Shown piece after piece: positions 7,898 to 16,701 of a stretch of 25,653 nucleotides of DNA. Made by a program: the position numbers and the translations under genes. The stretch lies in the NCBI GenBank assembly GCA_000434735.1, contig FR881204.1:1-25653 (forward strand). The letters run 5' to 3'. The DNA comes from Bacteroides sp. CAG:530. Lineage in GTDB: Bacteria; Bacteroidota; Bacteroidia; Bacteroidales; Bacteroidaceae. The notes beneath the pieces were generated by a model. The model searched no databases, was not told the DNA's origin, and saw nothing but the letters and a program-made list of their open reading frames with translations. The stretch's first letter is position 1, and each line of letters begins with the position of its first letter.

Positions 7898-9931
7898 TTA
7901 TCTCTTGTACATGGCCATAACAGAAGTTTCTTCTACATCGCCTGCTGCTACGTATGCACGGTAGTAAAGCGGATAAGCTACACCTGGAACATTCCACTGT
8001 GTACCAGGATCGGATGTTCCGTAGTAGTAGTTGAGGCTGAAGCTTTCTTCTGTCATGTTAGAGAAGCCTACGGCCTGACCAGTACTGTTCTTACCGCGTG
8101 GCTGCTGATTGAATACCATGATAGCCGGACTCCATTCTACCAAGTGCGGGTGGAAAAGAATCCACTTAGGCACATCGCCAGTGAAGAAGTTCAAGTTGAC
8201 AGAGAAGCGGCGGCAGTTAGGCAACACGCGTGGCACATCAGGAGGACAAACCTCTTCGCATACTACAGAACCGTCTTTGTGCTTGCAGGTTACAGGATTA
8301 TCCCAGCCTGAGAGCAACCACTTACATGTATCGCCCACCAACTTATCACGGTAATCTGCCTTGTCTTCAGAGAAGTCGGCTCTGCTGTAGCGAGTAGCCT
8401 TGCCAGCAGCTTCGAGAGCGTCAGTCATTTCTTTATCGGTAGGAAGCTCGCCTTCCAAGAAGCAGTAAGACAATTCCAATACGTTCAGTTTTTCCCAAGT
8501 GAGGAGCTTCAAGAGTGCCTGACGATCGGCTGTACCTGCGCTTACTTTACCATAAAGACCGATAGTGTTGTTATTGTAAACATAGTCGCCATCACCGTTC
8601 TTATTTAATGTAGACAAGTCGATAATCACATCGTTACGACGCTGTGCGTAGAATGTGAAGTTACGCAATTTCGGGAAGTTGGTTTCATTAATTACGTTGG
8701 TAATGTCGGACAACTTATTGAAGTTGTTACTTACCAAGTTGAGCGATTCAAGGCTCTGTCCCAACTTAGCGAAGTTAGCAGGCAACTTAGTCATACCGTA
8801 AGCTTGAACAATCAAGTTCTTGAGGTACTTCAATTCGCAGATTTCCTCGCCCAACTCTACTTCACGAATCTGGTTATTTTCGTTAGAAGCAAGAGAGAAT
8901 GTCTCAAGGAACTTCAGGTTACGCACTTCCTTAGGAAGTTTTTCGCCAGTCTTCAAGTTGAACATGCTGAACTTAACCGAACGAACACGGCCCAAAGCTT
9001 CGGGATGCTCCTTAACGAAGGCATCGGTAGACTCCCATAGGCTTACGCTACTCCAGTTACGCATATTGTCGCTGGTATCGAAGGTAGCCATGCAACCCAA
9101 CTTCTGGTTAATCATGATGATAGACAATGAGTCTCCGGCACGATTATCTTCAATCTTAAGAGCTGGTTTCTGACGTACAGTCAAAACAACTTCTCCAGTA
9201 GGATTGCCGTTAGTATCGACTAACTGATCTTCTGCGTTGGCAGGAACCAAGTGTACCTTAGCCACACGGGTTACAGGCACGATATTCATAGCCCAACGGA
9301 ACTTGAAGTTAACGCTACGTGGACGGTACTTCTTATCTAAAACAATACCCAAGTTAGTACCAACCAACTTGTTTTCGTCCTTACTGTTCAAGAGCCAGCC
9401 TTCGAGTTCCTTTGTGTTGTCGGCTTTCTCTTCTTCAGTCAAATCGCCTTCGTAAGAATACTCTATTTTACCAATCTTACATTCTACGTTGGCAGAGATT
9501 ACGCTCTGGAAAGAACGGTTGTCGTAAGAATCAGTATTCTCAATTTCTACGGTAGGCTCTTTCAAGAAAATCTGCTTGCCATAACCAAACTGAGTAACTG
9601 TAAGCTTGCAGCGCTGACCGTTGGCACCCACGAATTGAAGTTCGGTGCTACGGAGCGTGTTAGAAAGAGTAGAATCTACCTTGATGGTACCCTCTACAGA
9701 ACCCACGCCATTGGCAGGCGAAAGCATCAGCCAAGGTTCAGAGGTGTTTGCCACCCAGTCTTGTGAGGCTAAAACGGCAATCGACTCTGTACCGCCCTGG
9801 GGACCTATTTCTATTTCTTGCTTGTCAAGGGCAAGGCCTCCGGGGATTTCGATACCGTCATCATCGCTGCAGGCTGTAAAAAGCCCTGCAGCAAGAACGA
9901 TACCTAATGTCAATTTATTAATATATTTCAT
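7898..9931 (-). CDS. BACON-domain leucine-rich-repeat lipoprotein
   Basis: A 677-residue lipoprotein. The lipobox FTAC gives Cys21, followed by SDDDG, a likely surface-export signal. A BACON-type domain (about 35-115) shows the usual 'ASQDWVANTSEPWLMLSPANG' pattern ending in LTVTQFG. BACON domains are thought to bind carbohydrate, mucin or protein. A central region of leucine-rich repeats (about 330-440) has phrases such as LKFLETFSLASNENNQI, LKYLKNLIVQAYGMTKLP and SLESLNLVSNNFNKLS. The C-terminal third is Cys- and aromatic-rich and unassigned. LRR folds are protein-binding, so a role in holding protein substrate for the downstream protease is plausible but inferred. It lies 21 bp after the larger LRR gene. 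Confidence 0.85.
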   Translation of the reverse strand: MKYINKLTLGIVLAAGLFTACSDDDGIEIPGGLALDKQEIEIGPQGGTESIAVLASQDWVANTSEPWLMLSPANGVGSVEGTIKVDSTLSNTLRSTELQFVGANGQRCKLTVTQFGYGKQIFLKEPTVEIENTDSYDNRSFQSVISANVECKIGKIEYSYEGDLTEEEKADNTKELEGWLLNSKDENKLVGTNLGIVLDKKYRPRSVNFKFRWAMNIVPVTRVAKVHLVPANAEDQLVDTNGNPTGEVVLTVRQKPALKIEDNRAGDSLSIIMINQKLGCMATFDTSDNMRNWSSVSLWESTDAFVKEHPEALGRVRSVKFSMFNLKTGEKLPKEVRNLKFLETFSLASNENNQIREVELGEEICELKYLKNLIVQAYGMTKLPANFAKLGQSLESLNLVSNNFNKLSDITNVINETNFPKLRNFTFYAQRRNDVIIDLSTLNKNGDGDYVYNNNTIGLYGKVSAGTADRQALLKLLTWEKLNVLELSYCFLEGELPTDKEMTDALEAAGKATRYSRADFSEDKADYRDKLVGDTCKWLLSGWDNPVTCKHKDGSVVCEEVCPPDVPRVLPNCRRFSVNLNFFTGDVPKWILFHPHLVEWSPAIMVFNQQPRGKNSTGQAVGFSNMTEESFSLNYYYGTSDPGTQWNVPGVAYPLYYRAYVAAGDVEETSVMAMYKR

Positions 9932-9952
9932 TTTACAACTTTCTTATTGGGT

Positions 9953-12637
9953 TTAATTTTCAAGATCCAAAGCATCGCAACCGCGGATATCCTGAGTCTT
10001 ATCGTAGAACAACATGTACATACCAGCCTTGATGTACGGACAAACGCTTGTTACATCGATAGAGATGTTAGGATTGTCGGCAATGTTCACGATGTACAGG
10101 TGCGAAGTCAATGTTTCTTCTACCTTACGGATATCGTTAGAACCAATCTGGAACTGAATCAAGCTTGGACAAGTAGTGATTCCTGTAGGCCAAGTACGCA
10201 GACAACGCTGGTCGGTAACCTCATCGCGCTGATGGTTGATGGCAAACGCGCGGAGGTTGGCGCTGTTCAACGGCTGTGTAGGTACCTCACTGAAGCAGTT
10301 ATAGCTCAAGTCCATATTGGTAATGTACGGCAATGTAGTTGAGCGGAAGTCATCAGACAGAGAAGTCAGCTTGTTGAATCGGAAGTCGATTACCTGCAAA
10401 ATATGAGCATTCTTTCCTTTGATTGATCCCTTAGGAATAATACGCATCTGGTTACCACTCAAGTCGAGCGTAGTGATAGGAGAACCTGCAGCAAACAATT
10501 CTGAAGGGAACTTCTCTATCTTGTTGTTCGACAAGCTGATTGAAGCGGCATTAATACCTTTATATGTACCATTGCTATTATCTACGCCTGTAATCTCATT
10601 ATAAGAGAAGTCTACAGAACCCATCTGACGGACAGAGCTTGCATCGAAGATGTTAGGTATCTTAGTCAGTTTGTTGTGAGCGAATGTCAGACTTTCTACG
10701 TCGTCGGTAAACGCACAGAGATTGGCAGGGATTTCTTCAATCTGGTTGTTGTTCAGATAAAGAGATGACAAAGACACTCCTGTTCCGAACGGATGCAACT
10801 TCTTGATATTGTTATAAGCCAAGTCGAGCAATCCGAGGTTAACCATCTTGCTAAGAGCAGATGATTCTGGGAACTCTTCCAAGTTGTTGTAGCTCATATA
10901 AAGAATCTGAACAGTCTTACCTGTCTTTTCTTCTGCCAAACGAGTCCAGTCGGCTCTCAGCTGATTTGCAGATATACCTTTGCATCGTGCCAAGTTCATT
11001 GCCTGCAAAGCCGGAAGGTTATAATAGAACTCCGGCAAGCGAGAGATCTTAGGACAGTTATAAAGTTCGATATCGGTAAGGTTAGTCATGTTATCCCATG
11101 CTTCTTCTGTAAATTCTTCAGCAAACTTGCCGTAAGTAGCATCGTCTGCATTATAGAACTTAGCACAAACCTCATCAGAAGTGATAGATGAGTTACCGAT
11201 GTAGAACTGCTGCAATTTAGTAAGACGATAAATAGCCTTTGACACGCCTGTAATACGGTTAGTTAATGTTCCAATCTGAGCATCTTTCAAGTTGATGCGT
11301 CCGTCTTTCTTGATTCTGTTCTTTGCTTCAACCTTAGGATCTGAATTAAAGCTTTCTACAATCATTTCAGACATAAAGGCACGAGGGTCGTATTTCAAGA
11401 ACTTGTTTTCGTAGTCGTGACGCATTGCGTTCTTCTTGGCAGCATCCAGATTAGCGGCGCTGTAATCATTGAAGATGTTAGCACCAATCTTTTCGTCGTG
11501 CGAACCAAGGTTGAATACCTGAAGTTCAGTAAGCTGACCGATAGCGTCGGGCACAATACCTTTTGCACCGAAACCTGCGATAACGAGACCGATTACACGT
11601 CCGTTGCTGTTAAGAGTAACACCCGGCTGTTCTCCCCACATATCGAGTTCCTTGTTGAAGTTCCAGTTAGCGCCCTTGAAAGTAGCGTCACCATAGAAGC
11701 TCCAGTCTTTACCGCTCAGTGATTCCCAAATAGCCTTCAATGCTTCATAGTCTTTGATATATTCTTTAGTCTTAGAGAGCAATACAGGCACCTGAGCGTC
11801 GTCAGTAAACTGATTATCCTTAACGATGAATGATTTACCGTTTACCGGCTGAGTTTCGTACTTAGTCTTAACCGCACCAGTCTTACCGTATGTAGTATAA
11901 GATGTAACCTGATAAGTACCGGCAGGAAGCCATACAGTAGTGTCGCAATATGCGGTACCTATCTGCATATACTTATCGTTAGCGTTATCCGGGTTCTGAT
12001 GCTCTTCGCTCATTTCTTTATACTTCACCTTCATGTTAGGGAAAGTAAAGGTTTCGCGAGTAAAGAGGTTAGTTACGTTTACGTCAATCAAACGGATGTT
12101 AGAGAAAAGATACTCACCCTCACCGGCGCGAGACTTCTGCCACTCTTTCACAAGATTGAACTTAACCTTACCACGCTCTACAGCCGAAACTGTAAGATTC
12201 TGTACAGTCATACCGCCACCTATTACATTGAAGGTGTTATCAGCAGAAGATGCCAGCAACTCCTCGTCTACAGCGTCATACAGATAGAAACCGATGACGG
12301 TGTAAGTACCAGATGTAAGTTGCAGTTTATCACTTCTCAAACCGTACTCTGCATTATCTGCATTATAAGAATTGAGCACCAATGTCTGAGATACAGTAGT
12401 ACCGTTATGCTCCATAACAACCTTGATTTTCTTGGCATCATCCAATTTCTCAAGTTTGTCTATGGCAGCGGCACGCGATTCGCTCGACGAAGCTTTCTTG
12501 ATGAGCTTGAACTGCACATATCCGTATGTGTTGTCCCATCCCTCATTGTCATCGTCAGAGCAGCTTGTCACTACCATGGTAAACGCAGCTACCAGGAGCA
12601 ACAAAAATGCCTTGCTATATTTTTCGAATATCTTCAT
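9953..12637 (-). CDS. Large leucine-rich-repeat lipoprotein (DUF4458-like)
   Basis: An 894-residue lipoprotein. Cys26 follows VVTS, and SDDDNEG after it suggests surface display. The N-terminal part (about 35-290) has beta-rich domains like the DUF4458 regions of Bacteroides LRR proteins, with repeated 'SGTYTVIGFYLYDA' and 'AGTYQVTSYTTYG' phrases. A cap-like segment (about 300-375, DYEALKAIWESLSGKDW, then LTELQVFNLGSH) precedes a long LRR array (about 520-850): LTDIELYNC, LGLLDLAYNNIKKL, SSLYLNNNQIEEIP, VESLTFAHNKLTKIP, ITTLDLSGNQMRIIP, ITNMDLSYNCFSEVP. Its ATG overlaps the stop of the previous gene by one base (TAATG), which implies translational coupling. A protein- or peptide-binding role on the surface is inferred. 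Confidence 0.88.
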   Translation of the reverse strand: MKIFEKYSKAFLLLLVAAFTMVVTSCSDDDNEGWDNTYGYVQFKLIKKASSSESRAAAIDKLEKLDDAKKIKVVMEHNGTTVSQTLVLNSYNADNAEYGLRSDKLQLTSGTYTVIGFYLYDAVDEELLASSADNTFNVIGGGMTVQNLTVSAVERGKVKFNLVKEWQKSRAGEGEYLFSNIRLIDVNVTNLFTRETFTFPNMKVKYKEMSEEHQNPDNANDKYMQIGTAYCDTTVWLPAGTYQVTSYTTYGKTGAVKTKYETQPVNGKSFIVKDNQFTDDAQVPVLLSKTKEYIKDYEALKAIWESLSGKDWSFYGDATFKGANWNFNKELDMWGEQPGVTLNSNGRVIGLVIAGFGAKGIVPDAIGQLTELQVFNLGSHDEKIGANIFNDYSAANLDAAKKNAMRHDYENKFLKYDPRAFMSEMIVESFNSDPKVEAKNRIKKDGRINLKDAQIGTLTNRITGVSKAIYRLTKLQQFYIGNSSITSDEVCAKFYNADDATYGKFAEEFTEEAWDNMTNLTDIELYNCPKISRLPEFYYNLPALQAMNLARCKGISANQLRADWTRLAEEKTGKTVQILYMSYNNLEEFPESSALSKMVNLGLLDLAYNNIKKLHPFGTGVSLSSLYLNNNQIEEIPANLCAFTDDVESLTFAHNKLTKIPNIFDASSVRQMGSVDFSYNEITGVDNSNGTYKGINAASISLSNNKIEKFPSELFAAGSPITTLDLSGNQMRIIPKGSIKGKNAHILQVIDFRFNKLTSLSDDFRSTTLPYITNMDLSYNCFSEVPTQPLNSANLRAFAINHQRDEVTDQRCLRTWPTGITTCPSLIQFQIGSNDIRKVEETLTSHLYIVNIADNPNISIDVTSVCPYIKAGMYMLFYDKTQDIRGCDALDLEN

Positions 12638-14214
12638 TATTTCTTAATGCTTCTAAATCCCATATTAGTAATAAAGACTACACGTTGGCAAACGAAATTT
12701 GCATCATTAAAGCCAACCATGATAGGAAATGTAAGTCCATCAGTTGGGAAACCGATATAAACACCCTTTTCATCCTGACCTACCTCAGCACCTTCTACCG
12801 GATTACCTGTACCATCACCAATAATATATGATCCGTTTAATTCTGTCGGATTCCAACCATCTATCTGCGGATAGATACATACGTAACCACCATAAACTGT
12901 AGCTTCGAATACATCTTTTCCTGTATAACTAAAGAGGCCTTCAGCATACATTTTAAATTCTTCGTTTTCTGTCAAAGCGCAATTCATATCCATGCCCATG
13001 CTTGTTACAAGAGGAAGCTGAACTTCTGCTCCACCATTGCTCTTTTCTTTCTGAACGATGTTCATCAAGAAGTAACGGTCGTAATCGCTCTTAACGGTAG
13101 TGAAGTCTTCTTCCAACATATCGTCAGTTCCGTTTCCTAAGCTTTCGAATACGCTTTGTGGCAAAGCATAAACAAAGAATTCACGGCTACCGCTAGCCAA
13201 AGGAGCTACAGTAAGCTTCATGTCTCCCTTTTCGCCTTGCAGCTGAACAGCACCCACCATGTCTTCTCTCAACCCCCAATCGCTTGTTTCGAACACTACC
13301 AACTGGTATGCGTCGTTCAATGTAGAAAGTTTGAACGGAACGAATTTGTTGAATGTGAAAGCGTTTGTAGCGTCATTATTCAGGCTTGAACCATTCTGAG
13401 TATATACCGCACCATCCATAGATACATTCCATACAGCCCACTGATTAGAAGTAGGATAAGTGATATCCATAATATCAGCTGTCATACCGTCGAATATAAC
13501 AGGTACTGTTACGGCAGCCTTACCATCTTCAGAAGTGAATGTGATAGTATAGTTGTCATCCTTAGCTACAGCGTACTTAGCGCTAAGGCCAGCGTTTTCC
13601 TTGAAAGCTAAACCGCCTTCGGCTTCCTTGTTAGGTGTACCTACCATGAAACCACCTTCAATGTCAACCCATGCCGGAGTGTTAGTAACTGCGAAACGAT
13701 AGTTAGACTTTACATAGAATTTGTTGTAGATAGGCTGACCAGCGATATTCTTGTAACCTACAGTAAGACCTGTTTTAGTAACGTCGATTTCTTCATTTTC
13801 AGAAGTCTTAACGTATACCTTCAATTCATAGCCTGCAGCCGAACGGCTAACTTCGGCAATAGATATTTTCTGACCACCCATAGTAAGGTACAACTGAGCC
13901 ACGCTCATATCCTTGCTTTCTTCGTCGGCAGTAAGTTTAACCTTTACAGTCTGCTTACCTGCAGCACCGTTAAGTACGAATGCGGTATTGTCGCCCTGTA
14001 CCAACTTACACCAAATGGCAGAAGAAGAAAGGCTCCAGTTCATGTTGGCATCGAAAGTGAAATCCAGCTCGTCGCCAGCAGCACCTGCGATAGTCTGCAC
14101 CTGTGGGAACACAGGAGTTAAGGCATCGTCGTCATCGCTAGAGCAAGCGGTGAACACGCTCACTGAAACCAGCGCCATAAGTACGAGCCAATATTTTGAA
14201 ATCAATGTTTTCAT
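12637..14214 (-). CDS. SusCD-associated surface lipoprotein (DUF5003-like)
   Basis: A 525-residue lipoprotein. The lipobox FTAC gives Cys24, followed by SSDDDD, a strong surface-export-like signal. The N-terminal 40-130 is a BACON/Ig-like beta domain (NWSLSSSAIWCKLVQGDN). The rest is beta-rich with no enzyme motif. I think it is the DUF5003 family from its place between a DUF4843-like and an LRR/DUF4458-like gene, but the family number is from memory. By position and size (about 56 kDa) it resembles the larger accessory lipoprotein of the BT2261-BT2264 peptide SusCD complex (recalled, not aligned). It lies 17 bp after the DUF4843-like gene, and its TAA shares a base with the next ATG. Confidence 0.8.
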   Translation of the reverse strand: MKTLISKYWLVLMALVSVSVFTACSSDDDDALTPVFPQVQTIAGAAGDELDFTFDANMNWSLSSSAIWCKLVQGDNTAFVLNGAAGKQTVKVKLTADEESKDMSVAQLYLTMGGQKISIAEVSRSAAGYELKVYVKTSENEEIDVTKTGLTVGYKNIAGQPIYNKFYVKSNYRFAVTNTPAWVDIEGGFMVGTPNKEAEGGLAFKENAGLSAKYAVAKDDNYTITFTSEDGKAAVTVPVIFDGMTADIMDITYPTSNQWAVWNVSMDGAVYTQNGSSLNNDATNAFTFNKFVPFKLSTLNDAYQLVVFETSDWGLREDMVGAVQLQGEKGDMKLTVAPLASGSREFFVYALPQSVFESLGNGTDDMLEEDFTTVKSDYDRYFLMNIVQKEKSNGGAEVQLPLVTSMGMDMNCALTENEEFKMYAEGLFSYTGKDVFEATVYGGYVCIYPQIDGWNPTELNGSYIIGDGTGNPVEGAEVGQDEKGVYIGFPTDGLTFPIMVGFNDANFVCQRVVFITNMGFRSIKK

Positions 14215-14231
14215 ATTGCTTAGTTATAATT

Positions 14232-15134
14232 TTAAAATCCTTGTTCTTTTAATTTCTCTGCTTCAGCATCGCTAATCCATTCAAACATGGTAATGAAGAC
14301 ACCTACATTACCGAAGCTAGAGCCATCCTTATTATCCACGCTCATACTTACATACTGGAACACGTAGTTCTGGCAAGTATTATAATAAGAGGTGTAAACA
14401 GAAGGCTGACTGATGCGCAACTTGCCGTCGCCATAGATGGTACCGAACGCCTCGCCTGTAGGACCGGCTATCTGATCATCCATCTCAACCTTGGGTTCCA
14501 ACGGGTTATTGGTGTTGAACTTCAGCTTAAGGTTATATCCCTTATAGTATACATCCTTAAGAAGCACTGTGTTCTCCTCTCCTTCTACCACTTCGGTCTT
14601 GATCAAACGGTTTTTTACGTTATTCAAGTATTGGCTGTAGAATGTAGAAGTAGCCACACACCATCCTGAGAAATTGTGAATATCGAAAGGACAAGACTTC
14701 TGCATCACCACGTGAGCATAGTCTTTATAAAGGTCAGTCCAATTATACTTCTGTGGAACCACCAACTTAAGGGTGACACCCAGCGAGTCGGTCTTACCGA
14801 TATTGTCATAGATACCCTGCATCTGCACGTTTCCTACCATCTCTCCCGCCTTGATGGTGACGGTGTTATTGAGCAAACGGTAGTGTGTGCCTTCTACGGC
14901 ATTGCTCTGCTTGTCTATAACCTCTACCGCAAAGGTACGGTCGTAGTCAACTTTCTCGGTAGCCGATACAGGAACATTATAAATTTCATTAGATTCCTGC
15001 ACAGCGTACTGATAGAGCGTATCAGAGAACATGATATGACTCGGACCAGAATATTTGGTATAATCTTGCGAACAGCTCGCAAGAGCGATGAGTGCGGCCG
15101 AAGCCGACAAACATCTCATCATAATTTTCTTCAT
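14232..15134 (-). CDS. SusCD-associated lipoprotein (DUF4843/DUF4984-like)
   Basis: A 300-residue lipoprotein. LASC gives Cys21; the following SQDYTKYSG lacks the Asp run of its neighbours. The N-terminal half (about 25-140) reads like a DUF4843 domain, common next to SusD genes: IMFSDTLYQYAV, VPVSATEKVDYDRTFAVEV, NAVEGTHYRLL. The C-terminal half is beta-rich and ends EKLKEQGF. About 33 kDa and immediately after SusD, it matches the smaller accessory lipoprotein expected in four-part SusCD complexes (inference from locus order). No catalytic residues are visible. It lies 24 bp after SusD and 17 bp before the next gene. Confidence 0.85.
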   Translation of the reverse strand: MKKIMMRCLSASAALIALASCSQDYTKYSGPSHIMFSDTLYQYAVQESNEIYNVPVSATEKVDYDRTFAVEVIDKQSNAVEGTHYRLLNNTVTIKAGEMVGNVQMQGIYDNIGKTDSLGVTLKLVVPQKYNWTDLYKDYAHVVMQKSCPFDIHNFSGWCVATSTFYSQYLNNVKNRLIKTEVVEGEENTVLLKDVYYKGYNLKLKFNTNNPLEPKVEMDDQIAGPTGEAFGTIYGDGKLRISQPSVYTSYYNTCQNYVFQYVSMSVDNKDGSSFGNVGVFITMFEWISDAEAEKLKEQGF

Positions 15135-15158
15135 GATCGTCTCTTTATTAATAATCTG

Positions 15159-16679
15159 TTATTTATTACTTTCATTAGGTTCTATTTGTGAACCCGGAGA
15201 TTCCAACTCATGCTGCGGTATAGGCCATACAAAGAGAGGATCATCCTTTTCTACCTTCAGGTTACTCTGTACGAAGTTAGCCGCCGGCTGGTCTGCAACC
15301 TTACGTTCAAATCCCTTGTGCCAACGCTTCAAGTCGTTCAGACGGAAACCTTCCATATAGAGTTCCTTGACACGTTCTGCCGCGATAACATCCATAGCGT
15401 TGCTTTCACTAAGAGTAGTGTTACCACCGTATGTAGAGTAACGAGCCTGACGGATAGTTGTGATATCCTTACCTGCCTTGCCGTAGTCTTTCTTCATGGC
15501 GTATGCCTCGGCACGAATCAGGTACTGCTCTGAAAGACGGAATACTGTAGGCTGATGCACATGCAGGATGTTGTTGTTCAAGAAATCAGAGTCACCGAAG
15601 TACTTGCTGAGCAAAGGCCACTGCAAACCGTGTTCGTAACCTGTAACACGAGTTTTGAAGATAGCTGTAGGACGAAGGTCGTTAGCCTCGTATGAGTTGA
15701 TTACCCATTTAGCAGGCACATAGTCGGGACGATAAGTCACGAAGTTGAAGTTATCGAAGATGGTTCCGAGTGCACCACCGTAGCTATTTACGGTAAAGCC
15801 AACCTTCCAGATACCTTCTGTAGAGTTACCAGCTGTCCACTGATACTGATAGAGACTTACGTTACCAATCTTCTGAGAGAAGCTTGCCAATATATAACGC
15901 TTGCTATTGATAACCTTCGATGCATACTTGATAGCGTCATCCCAGCGGTGCATATATAATGATACGCGCGCGCGAAGAGCGTGACAAGCATATTCGTTGA
16001 AGTAGATTTCATCGTAAAGATTGCCTGTAAAGTCCTCGTCTACCTTCATATATTCGGCAGCTATTTCCAAGTCTTTCAATACAAACTCGTACGATTCCTT
16101 CAGGCTGGCACGCTTCTGCGGCTCATTGCCCCAATAGTGTTCGGTGATAACCACACCGAATTCTTTCTCAGCCTGTTCGTCGCTATCGTAAGCCTTGCAG
16201 AAACATTTGATAAGTTCTGAATAAGCCAAGGCACGCGCAAAACGAGCCTCGCCCTGATATTGCTCCAACTTATCGAGCAAATCGTCATCGTTAGTGTCAG
16301 CCTTAACCTTCTCAACATTGTCGAGCAGGAAGTTAGCTGTATTGATTACACCGTAAAGGGCTGCATATACCGACTCAATCTCAGGGTTGGTAGCCTTAAT
16401 ATCTTTCCAACGATAGATATCACCGTAGGTATTAGAGTAACCTTTAACACAGTATACAAAGTCTGCTTGCAAATCGGGTAAGATAGTAAGATGACCTGAG
16501 TACAAGGCGCTACTCTTAAAACTGTCGTAAAGACCTATAACCAACTTGTCGATATCGTCTACCGTGTTGATAGCTTGGTCCATGCGGATAGAATCCTCTG
16601 GATACTTGTCAAGACACGAAGAGAGAGACAAGAGTAAGCCTGCCGACAGAATGTATGTCTTTATATTCTTTATATTCAT
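15159..16679 (-). CDS. SusD/RagB-family nutrient-binding lipoprotein
   Basis: A 506-residue outer-membrane lipoprotein that caps SusC and binds incoming substrate. The signal peptide ends LSSC (Cys22), then LDKYPEDS, typical of SusD N-termini. Family hallmarks are present: an early alpha/TPR-rich region (DKLVIGLYDSFKSS, NTANFLLDNVEKVKAD, GEARFARALAYSELIKCF), the central FRLSEQYLIRAEAYAM motif, and the C-terminal ERVKELYMEGFRLNDLKRWHKGF with WPIPQHELE. It starts 22 bp after SusC with a good Shine-Dalgarno. The length is normal for the family. The ligand cannot be read from the sequence; the protease and LRR neighbours favour peptides over glycans (inference). Confidence 0.97.
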   Translation of the reverse strand: MNIKNIKTYILSAGLLLSLSSCLDKYPEDSIRMDQAINTVDDIDKLVIGLYDSFKSSALYSGHLTILPDLQADFVYCVKGYSNTYGDIYRWKDIKATNPEIESVYAALYGVINTANFLLDNVEKVKADTNDDDLLDKLEQYQGEARFARALAYSELIKCFCKAYDSDEQAEKEFGVVITEHYWGNEPQKRASLKESYEFVLKDLEIAAEYMKVDEDFTGNLYDEIYFNEYACHALRARVSLYMHRWDDAIKYASKVINSKRYILASFSQKIGNVSLYQYQWTAGNSTEGIWKVGFTVNSYGGALGTIFDNFNFVTYRPDYVPAKWVINSYEANDLRPTAIFKTRVTGYEHGLQWPLLSKYFGDSDFLNNNILHVHQPTVFRLSEQYLIRAEAYAMKKDYGKAGKDITTIRQARYSTYGGNTTLSESNAMDVIAAERVKELYMEGFRLNDLKRWHKGFERKVADQPAANFVQSNLKVEKDDPLFVWPIPQHELESPGSQIEPNESNK

Positions 16680-16688
16680 TTTTTTAAT

Positions 16689-16693
16689 CTCCT
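16689..16693 (-). promoter_or_regulatory. Shine-Dalgarno of the SusD gene
   Basis: On the minus strand AAAGGAGA lies 9 nt before the SusD ATG. Strong SD sequences are uncommon in Bacteroides, where AT-rich leaders are usual, so this site supports the chosen start and may raise SusD output relative to SusC. Confidence 0.6.
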
Positions 16694-16701
16694 TTCTTTG
16701 T

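Noticed and set aside
11999..12760. 253-codon plus-strand ORF
   Set aside because: Antisense to the DUF4458-like and DUF5003-like genes; the translation looks like shadow coding with no recognisable features.
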